Source: Paragonimus westermani (taxonomy: Eukaryota > Platyhelminthes > Trematoda > Plagiorchiida > Troglotrematidae). Taken from it: a DNA stretch of 64,000 nt. Each line of letters opens with the position of its first letter. Within the stretch, counting starts at the first letter, position 1. The stretch covers positions 37,357-101,356 of the forward strand of contig QNGE01000998.1 in NCBI GenBank assembly GCA_008508345.1. The letters run 5' to 3'. A program made the translations under genes and the position numbers. Shown piece after piece: positions 22,138-33,631 of this stretch. The notes beneath the pieces are model-generated. The model searched no databases and was not told the DNA's origin. It saw only the letters and a program-made list of their open reading frames with translations.

Positions 22138-22515
22138 TTGACGGCTCTGGTACACATGCATATAGACGAAGAATCGGTTCCCCCTTTGCACACCGATGCA
22201 TCCCAGTCAGCTGTGGGCACGTTTCTGCAGCAGGTAGTGAACGGCCAAACCCAGCCACCACTGTTTTTCTCCCGCAAGCTCCAACAAGCGCAAGCGCGCC
22301 GTAGTGTTTTCGGTCGCGAGTTACTGGCTATGCTTCTTACCATCGCACACTTTCATCACGTGTTGGAAGGCAGACATTTGATTGTCCTAACGAATCACAG
22401 ACCGCTTATTTATTCCTCCAATGCCAAGCCCGACCGTTATTCTCCGAGGGAAATCCGACAGTCGGGCGACATCTCCCAGTCCACAGCAGGCGTAAAATAT
22501 ATTGTAGGAGATTGA
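22138..22515 (+). pseudogene. Gypsy RNase H domain
   Basis: 125 residues with LHTDASQSAVGTFLQQ (first catalytic Asp kept), FGRELLAMLLTIAHF (Glu kept) and VLTNHRPLIYSSNAKPDRYS, where the T-D-H-K block has N for the catalytic Asp. It ends at a stop after VGD where the family normally continues. Confidence 0.8.
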
Positions 22516-22669
22516 AACACCGTAGCGGACGCCGTATCCAGAGTTGCCTTACACCGGACCGATACCGTCGATTTAAAGGAATTAGCACGAGAACAAGACG
22601 GTGATCCGGAGTTACAGCAGTATTACGTCTCTTATTTGCCCCAGCTTCGGGGGTTGTCTCTAGTCAATT

Positions 22670-23300
22670 GTGAAGACACAATCCTATGATGCCACAACGG
22701 TCAGTCTTTATCCATTCGTGCCAATAAAATTCGGGCACTCTATTCTTAATAGTCTCCACCGCATGTCTCATCTCAGCATTCTTACCACCGTCAGGTTGAT
22801 TCCAGACCGATTTGTAGGACCGAACATGCAGAGAGATATACGAGAGTGGGCGGGAACTTGTCTTGATTGTCAACGCGGCGAAGTCCACCGGCATACCAGT
22901 ACAACCACTGGCACATTCGCCAACCGTGGCGCACGTTTCCGTCATGTCCATGTTGAAGTAGCCGGGCCGTTGCCGTATTCAAATCATCGGTATATCTTAA
23001 AATGTGTTGATCGCTTCATGAGATGACCTGTCGCAATACCCCTCTCGAACACGAATACCGAAACAGTTGCGCGGGCGTCCATGGACAGGTGGATCTCAAA
23101 CTATGGTGTTACCACGACTGTAACCACTGGGAGAGGCACACAGTTTCGATCAGCGCTACTCAAGTACTCTAACCAGCTTTTCGGAGTCAGTCACGCCGAA
23201 ACCCCCTGAATACCATCCGGCGACAGATGACCTAGTCGAATGCTTCCATTTAGCCAAAGAGTGCTTTAAATGCCTAGCTAGATCCCTAACACTGGACCGA
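22670..23300 (+). pseudogene. Gypsy integrase core
   Basis: Zinc-binding region: LHRMSHLSILTTVRL and TCLDCQRGEVHRH. First catalytic block reads FRHVHVEVAGPLPYS, with E instead of the expected D. The second block reads VTTGRGTQFRS, with G for the catalytic D. The third, YHPATDDLVECFH, keeps the E. With two of three DDE residues changed, the enzyme is dead. A stop at 23026 splits the domain. Confidence 0.8.
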
Positions 23301-23408
23301 TCACATGTCATGCAAAGAATTTAATCGGCTGCTAAGGTAGACTTTGGTTGTAAGATCGTAGAATTAATTTACGGTACGACACTTCATCTCCCTGGTGAAC
23401 TTTTACAC

Positions 23409-24158
23409 ATGTCGAGTGCCGAAGAAACTGATTTTAACGCTACCACCTTTGTGCAACAGCCGAAGTCATTCATGGGAAGAATCTTACATCACCCTACAAG
23501 GTTCAACACCAATCAGGAACAAAAGCACTCCAGTCTAGATCTTTTTAGCTTCCTCTTCGTTTCTATCAATGCCGTTAGGCCCCCTCTTCAAAGGCCACAC
23601 TCCGGACCATTTCGTGTGATTAAGCGATTTCCCAAGTACTTTGTGATTGATCACACTGGATCCTACGACACAGTGAACATTGACAGACTTGAAGTTGCTC
23701 ATGTCGAGCCCCACCTAGATCCTCCCACCTCTTCTGCGGTCGATCCTACTCCTAATGACACGCAGTGCACTCAGCCCATGTGTAACGAACAACCTATACC
23801 TCTTATGATTAACCCGAAAGCCTCTGCTGATCTTCCCCGCACTCGCTTAGGCCGAACAAGCGTGGTGGCCAACAGTTTTCAAAAGCTGGTTGTGCCAGAC
23901 CCTTTTTCGTTTTATCGAACATTTTCATCCTTCTATCGCCCCACTAAAAAATTCTCTAGGGTTTTTGACATGATTTTACGTTTTGCTTTTTTCTATGTAC
24001 TTCCTACACCAGTTGCCTCTGCACAAAACGAACACCATTTGACTGAATTGATTCGTCTTAGTAATACACTTACCGTGCTCGCACATCGTCTCTTTGGTGT
24101 TCGTGCTCACCCTGGGTCGGAATTGCTTATGTTGAGTTATTCAATGGCTGTGTTTTGA
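23409..24158 (+). pseudogene. Gypsy integrase C-terminal region and pol tail
   Basis: 249 residues, open. DAVRPP-like segment NAVRPPLQRPHSGPFRVIKR and DTVNIDRLEVAHVEP (residues 56-102) are the family's SH3-like C-terminal domain. The downstream 140 residues are proline/serine-rich and then overlap the presumed 3' LTR. Upstream LPGELLHMSS marks the usual end of the core. It is the longest open frame left in this element. Confidence 0.75.
24003..24070 (+). repeat. Possible 3' LTR segment of the Gypsy element
   Basis: Partner of 19797-19860, roughly 80% matching over 65 bp. It lies inside the end of the pol reading frame, which is possible if the LTR overlaps pol. Confidence 0.4.
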
Positions 24159-24199
24159 GCGGACTGTGTGTTCGTATCATTATGTAGGGCTAGCCACCT

Positions 24200-25030
24200 A
24201 CAAGCCCCTAAACAGCCTGTCAGTTCTGTGGCTAATACCTCCTGTCTTTCGTTTAAAATCCTCTGATCGATCGGTTGTAGTCAGTAGAGTTGAAAACGCA
24301 GCTAATAGAATATCACACACGTCATTTGCTTCTATTGGTGCAAAGACCCTTCTCTTGCCAGGACAATAAGCGGGTAGAAGGCGGTTTGTTTCTGAGTGCA
24401 CAGAATAACCCTTTTTTTGTGGCAACCACCTGGACTTATTAAAGAAGATGCGGGTTGGTGTTTATGTAAACGGTGTTGCACTCTAACCGTGCACTGTCGA
24501 TGATGGGTGAACAACAAATGTTGGGCAATAGCCGAGCAGGCTGATCGGATGATTGGGTGGTTTTGGCAACGATTTGCATGCTACCAGTCGGTTGCGTAAT
24601 CTGGCGTTTGACTTGGGTCGTCGTATGTTCGCTAATTCTAGTCTGTAACTGGCGGCTGGTCTTGTCAGTGTAGTTGACTGCACACCCACATTGCTGTTGG
24701 TAGATGACGTGAGACTGTCGACGGAGGCAGCGACTGTTTGATTGGGGGTTTTGGGATACGAACGGTTCAGTGAAATGCAAATTGGTGAGTGACTTTTATG
24801 ACTCGTTTGCTAACTGTCTGATGGCGATTCTGCATGGGTGGGCTCACGTCATCCCTTTCAAGAGGAGGATTTAAGGTCACCATCCTTCTCAGGACGCCCA
24901 ACTTTATCTGTCCTTTTCGAGCTAGCTGACTCAATACTTTAATGAACAGGAAAAATGGCTGCTTCCCACTAGCATGTCCTCCAAATTGCTCGTTTCGATT
25001 TCCGACACGTCGGCAAAAGAAGTGAATCAA
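24200..25030 (-). pseudogene. Penelope-like element remnant with GIY-YIG-like domain
   Basis: On the minus strand at 24439-24780, HVIYQQQCGCAVNYTDKTSR followed by RISEH resembles the Penelope endonuclease pattern Y-x-x-x-C-x-C-G-x-x-Y-I-G-R-T...R-x-x-EH, with the Y-I-G-R-T replaced by Y-T-D-K-T. The upstream frame (25030-24767) has no clear RT block. It is a weak, decayed relative of the better copy at 62.3 kb. Confidence 0.5.
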
Positions 25031-25801
25031 GTCCGGTCGAATAGTGTTTGGATTAGACCACGGTACCTGAGTAAACGGACGGGCTAGCTGAACACCCCTG
25101 AGAGCTTCCTCAGGCTATGGATTAGGGAACAGTCTTCCAAGTACTGGGCTAGCTGAAATAAACGAAGTCCTCTCGACGAATAAGCAGTCGCGGACAGTGG
25201 GCGGCATTACTGTGTGATGGTGTGACGGACTCACGCGTGGCAGTCAGATCTATAGAATGCCACAAGCTCTTTGACGGTACGTCGACATGACGTATGCTAC
25301 CCCACCACAAAAGGGTCTCAGATGCATCAATTTGAGCACATTGGCTCCTAAACAGCATACTATCCGTTTGACTTGTTGTCCATGTGGCGTACAGACGTCA
25401 CAGATCTGTCCCAACCGTGAACAACTACCCGGGAGGCATATGAATCACCTTGGTGATCACCGGCTCCAACGGGTTTGCAAGGTGTGCCGGGTGTCTTGAA
25501 CAGGTGGACCTCCTTTGAGGAACTTATGAACCGATTTGGTCCCCGGTCGCCGGCAACAAGAAGCATGCATCTCAACAGACCTGTCAGTCCAGATTCCCTG
25601 ACGAAACAAACCTGCTACACCAAATCAACATTTTTGGTGTATCCGTTGCAACCTCGTGCTGAGTGTACTTGGCATTTTAGGTGGATGGGTTCCATTCGAA
25701 GGGCGTGTGAACCGAATCACTACTGGTCACCTGTCCTCAATGGACAGCATGCTCCGTGCTTTGCCCCACTTACTTATGGGCTGAGCTTCTTTTGAAAAAA
25801 G
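25031..25801 (+). other. Leader upstream of LINE block, unassigned
   Basis: No motif recognised. It directly precedes the duplicated block that begins at 25802 and could be LINE 5' sequence. The corresponding region before the second copy lies in the assembly gap, so this cannot be tested here. Confidence 0.3.
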
Positions 25802-26169
25802 AAAGCTCCGGGTTGGGCTCCCCAAACCAACTTCTGTCTTCGGCCTGGGTAACGGAGAAGTATTCTGCCCTCACGGCTGTGAACCAGAACTCACCTACTA
25901 TGAATGTTGTCTTATCTCCGTATTGCAACTCTTTGGCCGAGATATCGGTGACCGGCTTTACTCCTATATCACATTTTGTTGCATCAAAACTACTTGTATC
26001 GTTTTTCTCTCTTTTATCAAACAACTCTACTTGGTGACCCCTCATCCCCTTTTTAAGAAATACACCAGAGATTTGGTTCGTTTACCGCTTGTGGCGGAGG
26101 TCATAGCCAGGATGACGGTATGCCAAACACCATTATTCCTCTACTGGGAGGATGCAAACCTCTACTTGC

Positions 26170-26520
26170 ATCCCGAACACCGCTTAAGCTTGCCACCTTT
26201 CATGTCCAAACACATGCACATAGGTCATCAGGCAACTCTTGCGCGCACTTTAGAGACGCCCACCATCGATATCCGTTATCTTGCTGAAACGCGGTTCCAT
26301 GGTTCTAGTTCAGTGCAGCAGCCTGTGCGCTTGTTTGGAGACCCTGCGGCTCAGGCCACTAGCCAAGCCGGTGTTGTGATTGCCATAAGCACATGCACTA
26401 GGGAGAGTGCTTCTTGACTGGACACTCATCAACGACTATCTTTGCGCCGTCACACTCAAAGACATGGTTAAAGGTGCTCATCACAATCTTTGACTGTTTG
26501 TTGTTGCGACATGTATCCGT
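26170..26520 (+). pseudogene. LINE APE endonuclease N-terminal fragment
   Basis: Plus frame reads IGHQATLARTLETPTIDIRY, then LAETRFHGSSSV and a segment ending AGVVIAIST, matching the opening of the apurinic-like endonuclease in flatworm RTE-type LINEs (G-Q-Q-A-x-L-A-x-T-L, S-E-T-R, A-G-V-G-I-A-L). After a frameshift LLDWTLINDYLCAVTLK follows. It is a separate partial copy from the APE at 27.5 kb, because the same blocks occur again there. Confidence 0.7.
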
Positions 26521-26593
26521 GCACAGTGCACTTCAGACAGCCGAAGATTATTTTTTTAATCACCAACTCGTTGACCTTCTGTACATCACGTCC

Positions 26594-27160
26594 CAACGAG
26601 ACTGGGCCTTGACGCTGTGTGACGGCTTACGCATTCCGATGACCTATTTGGCTAGACTGGATAGTGTGACGACCACATCGACATTGATGACGGGCAGGTC
26701 AACAGATGGAGGTCTGACAAAAAATCCCCTAGTCCCCAGGTTTGGTGGTTGAAAGAAGGTTGACGTCTTTTTTCGAAAAACAAGAACTGTCTCCTGTGAA
26801 CTATCACCCACCCGGTGCATTGCGGTAAAAGGTTTCAGGTTGAAGGCTATGGTTGAGAACCCTTGTTTAGACCGTCACAACGAGACTGGACCTTGACGTT
26901 GTGTAACGGCTCGTCCACCTCGATGGCCTATTTTGCTAAACTGGACGGTGTGGTGACACCACCGACGGAGTCACTCATGCCAGGCAGGTGAGTAGGTAGA
27001 AGTCTGACAAACCACAGTTTCCTGGTCCCCCAGATTGGAGGTTGGATGAGGGTTGATATCTTTTTCCGGAAGATGAACCAGTTCTGGTACACTGCCATCC
27101 ATCTGCTGTTTTGCTATACAGGCTTTTGAGCCGAAAGCTTTGGTTGAGAACACTAATCCT
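26594..27160 (+). repeat. Divergent 280-bp tandem duplication
   Basis: Unit 1 about 26594-26872 and unit 2 about 26875-27160 share CAACGAGACTGG, CCTTGACG, AGGTCTGACAAA and AAGGTTGA/AGGGTTGA landmarks in order. The same pair is present in copy 2 at about 53140-53706. No protein coding is evident; it may be LINE leader sequence with repeated monomers. Confidence 0.65.
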
Positions 27161-27499
27161 TCTCCTGTCTAGGTCTGGACGTCCTGGCAGCCCACATACA
27201 ACCATGAATAGTCATGACACCAGTGATTCCATAGTGCGTCGGCTGTCTCACAGTATAAACCAGGTCACCCTACTTGCTGCACACAGCAGGGTGGATAGGC
27301 GAAAACATGCTACTGTTGACCCCTCCCCCACTGTCCTGTAAAATTCATCTCTCAGGCCCCTTTCGACCCTCATTTCTGTTACTTAGTTCACAGGTCCCAC
27401 AACAAGTGTGGCTAATCGTAGTAACACTGTGTCGGTAAGTTCCATCTATTGCCGTTCAGCTTCAGGCCTCCCTTATCCCCTGTTTAGACCCAGAATGCA

Positions 27500-28291
27500 A
27501 ATTAATGTTGGTGGTTTCCGCATTCGCACTGTCAACAGGCCGCCTTCACACGATCGTTAGCATCGTTGAATGTCGGTGCCTGCTGTATTTTGGAGATTAG
27601 AATCTAGGACAGTGGTCAGTGTATGAAACTAACACCACTCGCACTGTTCACCCGGTCCTGGTTATAAACTTCGAGTGACTGTTCAGCTGCCGTTACCGTT
27701 CAGACTGAAGTTAGTATAGTCCTCAACGCAACGGCCACATCTGCATTGGCAGACTGGATTCCTGTCAACAGTAGACCTTGTATCGTCCGCTTGGCAGGCT
27801 CAGTTGAAACCAGCCGTAGACGCGCAACTTTCATAAAACTTGTCATTGTGTCTGCTTACGCTCCTACTGATCGTAGTGACTTCGATGTCAAGGATGCTTT
27901 TTGTGCGCATGTGGCCGCTCTGCTTCGTTTGATACTTTGTTCTGATATAGTCGTTCTGACCGGAGATATGAATGCCAAGGTCGGCCGCGTTGTTGATGCC
28001 GCGTCTCATTTGGGTGGGAAGTTTGGTATAGCATCACATCGGTCGGGTAATGGTGGGCGATTGTTGCAGCTGTGCACTGAGCACAAGCTATTTTTAGTCA
28101 GCGCTAGTTTTGGACATCATGCACTTGATTGCCATACTTGTCACCCTCCTTGTGTGAATCAGACCTGGTCTCAGGTAGACCACATAGCTGTAAACTGTAG
28201 GTGTCATGGTTCCATTCAATGTTGTCGTTTTTGTTGGATTACAAACTTGGATTCAGATCATGCATTGGAACGTTATCGTTTGGTTGGATGA
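27500..28291 (+). pseudogene. LINE APE endonuclease domain
   Basis: The 181-codon segment 27746-28291 reads ADWIPVNSRPCIVRLAG, IVSAYAPTD, DIVVLTGDMNAKVGR, SGNGGRLLQLC and WSQVDHIAVN, the ordered blocks of APE endonuclease in RTE-type LINEs. S-A-Y-A-P-T, G-D-x-N and the D-H-I block are catalytic or metal-binding in the family and look intact. It ends LDSDHAL and then stops early, because about 870 bp relative to copy 2 is deleted after 28258. The N-terminal part (27500-27740) is out of frame. Confidence 0.8.
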
Positions 28292-28317
28292 TCGGCGGTC
28301 GTGAGGCTTGATCAATG

Positions 28318-29242
28318 GAGAATGTTAAGGAGATAGCTTTTGCTCCGGGGAACACTGGTAGACTGTTCAAACTTATCTGTGCTACGGGTCTCAGGCAACC
28401 AGCGAAGCTAATGAAGGAGGCAGATTGCACACTCATGTGTAATAAGCCCAGAAGATTAGGGCGGTGAGCGGAACATTGTAAGGGTTAATTTAGCTGGTCT
28501 TCTGCTCATACTGTGTTGCCACCACAAACTCGTAATGTGGCACCCGTGTCAGTAGGTTTAGAGTCACTCACTAAGACGGGTCCGCAATTGTATTTCGGCT
28601 GTCAAACGTAGTGGGACTGCTGGTCTAAATTACCTCGTGTCGGCAATTTTCAAAGAAGGTGGAGGCTTTGGTAGAGGCCCTGCTTCGGTTGTTTCGACTT
28701 GTGTGAACGACGTTGACTATCCCTTCGCACTGGGTTACTCGATAATAGTTCCCATATTCAAGAAATGTGTCCGGGGCTCTTGCGAAAATGATAAGGGAAT
28801 TAGTTTGACGCCATTCATTACTAGGGCCCTGACATCCATTGTACTTCGTCGACTCACTGCAGATCGGGAGACAAACATTGGGGAGGAGCAGGCGGGGTTT
28901 CGTGCTAGATGGGAATCATTGTTCGTCAAATTCTGGAGCGGCGTCACGTATACCGCTGGTCAAAACTGCCGTTGCTCTCGACCACAAAGATGCGTCCAAT
29001 TCGGCGAATCAAAATACACTTCTAGAATCGCTTGGACGCAGGGATGTACCGACCAAGTATGTGAACATACTGTGGACGTTTTGTTTACATATTTCAATCA
29101 GGTTGGGGTTTACGATGTGCTATCTGACAGTTTCAACACCAGGGGCGGCGTACTTCAAGACCGTCAGATTTCACCATTTCTAAAAAATAATGTAGACGAG
29201 ATAGTGGAGGTTGTCTGTGGCATTCACGAGATGCTGGCGTGA
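28318..29242 (+). pseudogene. RTE-type LINE RT, N-terminal and palm region
   Basis: 28318-28470 gives GNTGRLFKLICATGLRQPA and the RRLGR-stop-AEH block that precedes RT in this family. From 28637, FKEGGGFG, YSIIVPIFKKCVRGSCENDK and GISLTPFITRALTSIVLRRL are the opening RT blocks, then EEQAGFRA. The F-D palm block is corrupted by a frameshift near 28920. FNTRGGVLQDRQISPFL stands where G-V-R-Q-G-C-x-L-S-P-F is expected. Non-functional. Confidence 0.8.
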
Positions 29243-29259
29243 ACCTCCTACCTGGTGAA

Positions 29260-29930
29260 AAACTGACTAATCTTGATTATGCTGATGGCACTCTCTAAAC
29301 AGCACAAACAATGCTAGACGTTATTTCACATTCTGCTAAGTACTTCGAAATGCAATTTTCAGCCTCGAACAACGATGGTAGTAGAGGTGTAGAGAATGAA
29401 CAAAAGGCTGTATCACCAAGGCTAGGATGGTGTCCGCTAATCTGGAACACCTGCGGAGTCATGGGCCTCTTCTTGAAGCTAAAGGGTCGCGTATATAAGG
29501 TGACAGTGGGGGTTGTATTACTTTATGGCATCGAAACATGGTCGTTGAGGGTAGAGAACGTGAATGCTCTCTAGGCATTCCACCACTGATGTCTGCGTTC
29601 AATCGCTCCCTTCGGGTGGCATCAGCAAGTACGCAACAAGGAGGTTAGGAAGCAGGTGTTCAGGACTGATTGTCATACGAGTCCTTTTGTTCACTCCTCA
29701 CATTCATACAGACTTGGATGGTTAGGTCGTAGATCGCGGATGTCAGCTAGTTTCTTGCCACTTTGGGTACTATTTGCCGACGCTATGGTCGATTGGTGCA
29801 AGGTTTGGGGTGGACAGATGATGACCTGGCTTAGGGAAATGAAATGGTTCACGAAGGGGTTAGTCAATGTGAGGCGGGTTCATTTCCCGGGCTGGGGCCC
29901 TCGCGACTCACAGAGTCGGTGACTTGAAAC
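29260..29930 (+). pseudogene. RTE-type LINE RT, C-terminal region
   Basis: 29262-29300 holds LTNLDYADGTL, the YADD block changed to YADG. LKGRVYKVTVGVVLLYGIET then WSLRVENV (29484-29560) is the family's conserved thumb block. After a stop, 29656-29922 gives GWLGRRSRMSASFLPLWVLF, VWGGQMMTWLREMK and HFPGWGPRDSQSR, the terminal blocks. This tail is almost identical to 56393-56659 while the middle of the element is much more diverged. Confidence 0.8.
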
Positions 29931-29939
29931 GTTAGATGA

Positions 29940-30485
29940 GGTGGGGGCTGATCGGGCTCAGTGAGGTGAATGCTGTCGTTGTCCGGTCGAATTGTCTGTG
30001 AAGTGAGTACGTTTGATGATCTTCATTTTCCAACTCACACTTTTCCACGCCACATGCGCGCTCGCGTTTACGAACGAGAATTTTAGCCCACAACGTAACG
30101 GCCGTTTCCACTTGCATATCCTGTGCACTCCCGTTTGGCTGCGTGCGGGTGGCTGACGCCTTCTGTCGTGGGTTTTCTGCCTGCCTAACCGAGCTCAGTG
30201 ACGTGATTGCCGTCATCGTTTGGTCGAGTTGTCTATGAAGTGATTGCATTTAATGACGGGACAGTGTTATGCTGTTGACGTATTGCTTTCACTTACAGCT
30301 CGGTTTTTTGTTTGCAAGGTGCGGGCATCTTGATACTGAATGTTTGAATATAGACGTAGTCGGTTTTTTAGTAGTTAGGTCTCCTCCCCGTATTTCTCCT
30401 CTCTCCCTCTACAGGTGCAGCTTTTTTCTTCCTGGCTATGTGGCAGTTAAGCATCGGTGAGAACCACTGATGTATTGTTGCCTGT
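29940..30485 (+). repeat. LINE 3' UTR region
   Basis: Contains GCTCGGTTTTTTGTTTGCAA, GAATATAGACGTAGT and GTGGCAGTTAAGCATCGG in the same order as the LINE 3' ends at 49.1, 56.8 and 58.2 kb (plus) and 38.3 and 45.7 kb (minus). An extra segment of about 190 bp (30030-30220) is absent from the other copies and duplicates the CCGAGCTCAGTGACGTGA / TCGAGTTGTCTATGAAGTGA part. Confidence 0.7.
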
Positions 30486-30504
30486 TAAGATGTCACCGCG
30501 CTGT

Positions 30505-33010
30505 TCGTGGACATTTTAGTACTGGCTGGAGACTTGAACACTCAAATAACCTGGCTAAGCAGTAAGGGGGTGACTCAGGTGGTCCACACTTACATTATTT
30601 ATCGAACAACCAACGGTGAACGTTAGTTGTAGCTCTTTTTTTAGAACGCTGGGTTTCTGGCAAGTTCTAATTTTGGTCGCTCTGGGCGTCAATGCACCTG
30701 GCGACCTCCATCGCTGAGTCAGTCGTGACCACCTGACCGTCTGCTATCGGTGGTGTGGATGTTTCGTAGGTTGTAAGTCAACCTTGAGCACTTGCGTGGA
30801 TTCCGATCATGCACTGTTGTGTGCTAAGTTCCCTTTGCGCTTTGTTGGAAATCCGCTTGACACATCTAATTTAACAGGGACAAATGCTTTTTACGCTTAC
30901 CAGTGTGCGGTTGTATCCAGTTTAAAATCTCACGTACCAGACGACCTTGAAGCACATTGAACACGTACGTGGCATGCCTTGCACTAGTGCGGTACTGTCT
31001 CATGTGCTACTACTGCCCTTTCAGCTGCCAACCACTGGGTCTCTATGTGATCAGTGGAACTTCTTGACGCTCGCCGGAATATTCCATCTAGCAGTGAGTA
31101 TAACTGGATTCGCAAGGCTACTCGTTCGGAACTCCGGAGGCAAATGCGTGAGAATTGCTAGACCTGGTAGACTCAACGTGTAATCGAGATGGAGCGAGCT
31201 GCTACTCCGGGAACTATTGGAAGCATTTCCATCTCATCAGAGCAGCTGGTCGCAGAGCGTCAGATGCGAGCGAGCCAATTTGCGAAACCAATGGTGGGTC
31301 TATTCATAAGCTGCAGCGACGCTCAGGGCGCTGGATTGATCACTGTTAACAGTGTTCTAATTGGAAACACGAGCAGCGGACTGTTCTCGAGTTTCCCCTT
31401 TGCTCACTGGCTTGTTGACGTTTCTGCGCCTTTGGAAACAGCAGTCTCACTTGAGGTCAAGTAAATAAAACTTCGCAAGGCACTCTGCTCGGATGAATTC
31501 TCTCCTTCTGTGGATGTAGGTCCTGTCTTATGTAAAGAACCCACGGCTGTGCTGCGGAAACACTGGATCAGTGTATTTGTTCCCAGTGACTTTTTAAAAA
31601 GGGCTCACGCACCTCATGTGCAAATCACCGAGGGATTAGCCTGATTTCTGCTACGTCAAAATTACTGGTAGCCGTTGTACTGTTTGGTCCAGGCAAAGCG
31701 TGCGAGAAGCATATCTGTGAGGAGCAAACTGAGTTCCGTCCTTGCCGTGGCCATATTGATCACATCTTCACACTTCGCCACTTGCTTGGACTACGCCATT
31801 CTTATGGAAGGCCGATGGTTGTTCTTTTCTTGGACATCAGAAGGGCCTTCGATTCGGTTGGCACAGTTGCACTCTGGAGTTGTCTATCGAGGAATGGTGC
31901 GATTGAAAACCTTGTGAACGCTGGAAACCATTTGCTGTGCGACCCCGGGCAGAATTAGAGCTTATGGCAGCGTATCACTGATCTTTATCATCTCAGATGA
32001 GGTACACAAAGGTTGTCCAGTCTTCCCATTTCTATCCAACTTTGCAGTAGATGAAATCTTACAGTGTACCCTGACAGACTGTAAATATGATGATGTGGAT
32101 TTTCTCGCAAACACTCGACTTTGCGACAAAGTATGCAGACAATGTCGTCCTAATCTACTAGGGCTCGCAGAGAGTCCGGAAGATTTTAGACATATTAGAG
32201 GCTTCAGTTCGCCAGTTTGGTGTGGTCTTTGCATCTGTTAAGTGCAAGGTGCTGTTGCAAGATTGGCACGACCCTGTACCTGCTCTCACCCCTGATGGTG
32301 AGCAGTTGGAAGTAGTCAAAATGTTTATGTAACTGGAGCTGTATCAACGCTGGTGAAATGTCTGGCAAGGTCATAAATCACACAGCAACGACGCGGATGG
32401 TGGTTGTCAATTTACACCGTCTCTGGCGCCGATATGATTGCAGTTTTTCTGTGAAAGGTCGAGTGCAAAATGCCACTGTATGGACGGTTTTATTGTACGG
32501 CTCCGAGACGTGATCTATTCGTGCTTAAGATGTTCATCGAGTGTTCATTTTTGACCGCCGGTGTCTTGGAAACATTAACCCCGTTTGGTGGGAACACCAT
32601 GTGAGCACTGGTGAAGTTCGCCGACGTGTCTTTGGGACAGATAAACTCTGTCGACCCTTAAGCATGTTGATTTGGTCCCACAGGCTCCATTGGCTTGACC
32701 ACATCTTACGAATGCCAACCCACCGCCTGCTACATCGTACCGTGTTTGCGAGTGATGGATTAGGCAATATGCGATAGCGTGGTGGTCAGCGTGTGACTTG
32801 GGTTCTCGGTTTGAAGGCAGTCACCTTGAAGCTTGCTTCAGTAGAGCGCTCCTAGCTTCCTGGCTGAGATCTAAAGGACAATGAACACTTTTGGTTGAAG
32901 ACGCTGTCTCATGTGGCGAGGAGTGGACATTCTTGCAACTGTTAAGCACGAATGGTCGTCAAGCATTTGCTATGTTAGATCCGGTTTCGGAACTATAGGC
33001 AGAACACAAC
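30505..33010 (+). pseudogene. RTE-type LINE copy, APE C-terminus through RT
   Basis: A second LINE copy following the first. DIxVLAGDLNTQ (30510-30545) is the APE G-D-x-N block. IRAAGRRASDASEPICE and HKLQRRSGRWIDH (31225-31348) precede RT. CEEQTEFRPCRGHIDHIFTL and VVLFLDIRRAFDSVG (31705-31865) are RT blocks with the F-D aspartate kept. KGRVQNATVWTVLLYGSET (32455-32511) and FIFDRRCLGN...SHRLHWLDHILRMPTHRL (32545-32730) give the C-terminus. Stops and frameshifts throughout. Confidence 0.8.
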
Positions 33011-33390
33011 ACACATTTTACCCTTCACTACCTTGTATGGTCATCGAAATGCCGAGGTCATTACACTGTGTCATGGCATGATATCGTTCGCAACTCTTCG
33101 CGCGTCATTTAATTTCAATTCAGTACGGTATATTTTTGTATAATAATCCGTAAAACTTTCAAACACTTCGATGTGCTTTAAATCTTCTACTTCGATATTA
33201 TATATATATACCCAGTCCCCGGTGCGTTTGTTAAAGTTTATTTGCTTATCGCCATCTATTAAACCGTTCCGGCATTTTTTCTCTTTCTTCAAAGCTTTCG
33301 GATCTCGTCCTCATTTCGTCTTCTGTTTAGTGAACTATGATAGGAAGAGTTAAAGTCGTCAGCATATGGAATAAATTGTGAACATTGGAT

Positions 33391-33631
33391 ATGAGTTCTC
33401 GAGATCCAAATGCGTTCACTCCCCCGCCTCCACCTCAATATCCCTTTCAAGATGTATTTCGAACAGGAGTCACTCATTTGCGGCCCCCATCTTTAGTTTC
33501 GGGTCCTGTGGACACAAGACCTTGTTTTTCTACTTCCCCGCTCTTCACTGGTCGTGGCAGCGCAGTACGACCACCGGGACCAAACCCTCCTCGTGGCACG
33601 TTAGGTGCTGTGGGCTACTCAGTCGGACACA
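33391..33631 (+). CDS. Host gene exon 1 (proline-rich N-terminus, unknown protein)
   Basis: Starts at ATG 33391 and stays open for 80 codons plus one base, ending at CACA|GTAAGC (donor at 33632). The encoded segment opens MSSRDPNAFTPPPPPQYPF and continues rich in P, S, G and T (PVDTRPCFSTSPLFTG, RPPGPNPPRGTLGAVG). It ends in phase 1, which matches the two-base start of exon 2 at 42596 (joined codon ACC, Thr). I chose this ATG because the frame upstream soon leaves the conserved-looking composition and the next upstream codons are not Met. The protein is not recognised; it looks intrinsically disordered. Inference from splice phase only, no transcript seen. Confidence 0.65.

Larger units (their letters stand above)
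19600..24215 (+). mobile_element. CsRn1-like Ty3/Gypsy element, nearly full length, inactivated
   Basis: Gag, CHHC-type zinc motif, protease, RT, RNase H, integrase and the integrase C-terminal tail follow in Ty3/Gypsy order on the plus strand. Motif spelling matches the CsRn1 group known from liver flukes and other flatworms. Frameshifts and substituted catalytic residues occur in protease, RT and integrase. Short similar segments before gag (19797-19860) and after pol (24003-24070) may be LTR remnants, but clear LTR ends were not found. Confidence 0.85.
25802..28258 (+). repeat. 2.45-kb duplicated LINE block, copy 1
   Basis: Nearly identical to 52312-54805; differences seen are scattered single bases and a 36-bp segment near 26310 that is longer in copy 2. 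Similarity ends sharply: after ACAAACTTGGATTCA the copies differ at the sequence level even though both are still LINE. It contains two partial APE endonuclease regions and a 280-bp tandem duplication. Confidence 0.85.

Noticed and set aside
31189..31464. 91-codon open frame of novel protein
   Set aside because: The overlapping frame at 31225-31348 carries LINE pre-RT blocks; this frame is its shadow.
33071..33292. 73-codon minus frame with charged, protein-like sequence
   Set aside because: Single short frame, no recognised motif, no splice context; lies between a LINE end and exon 1.
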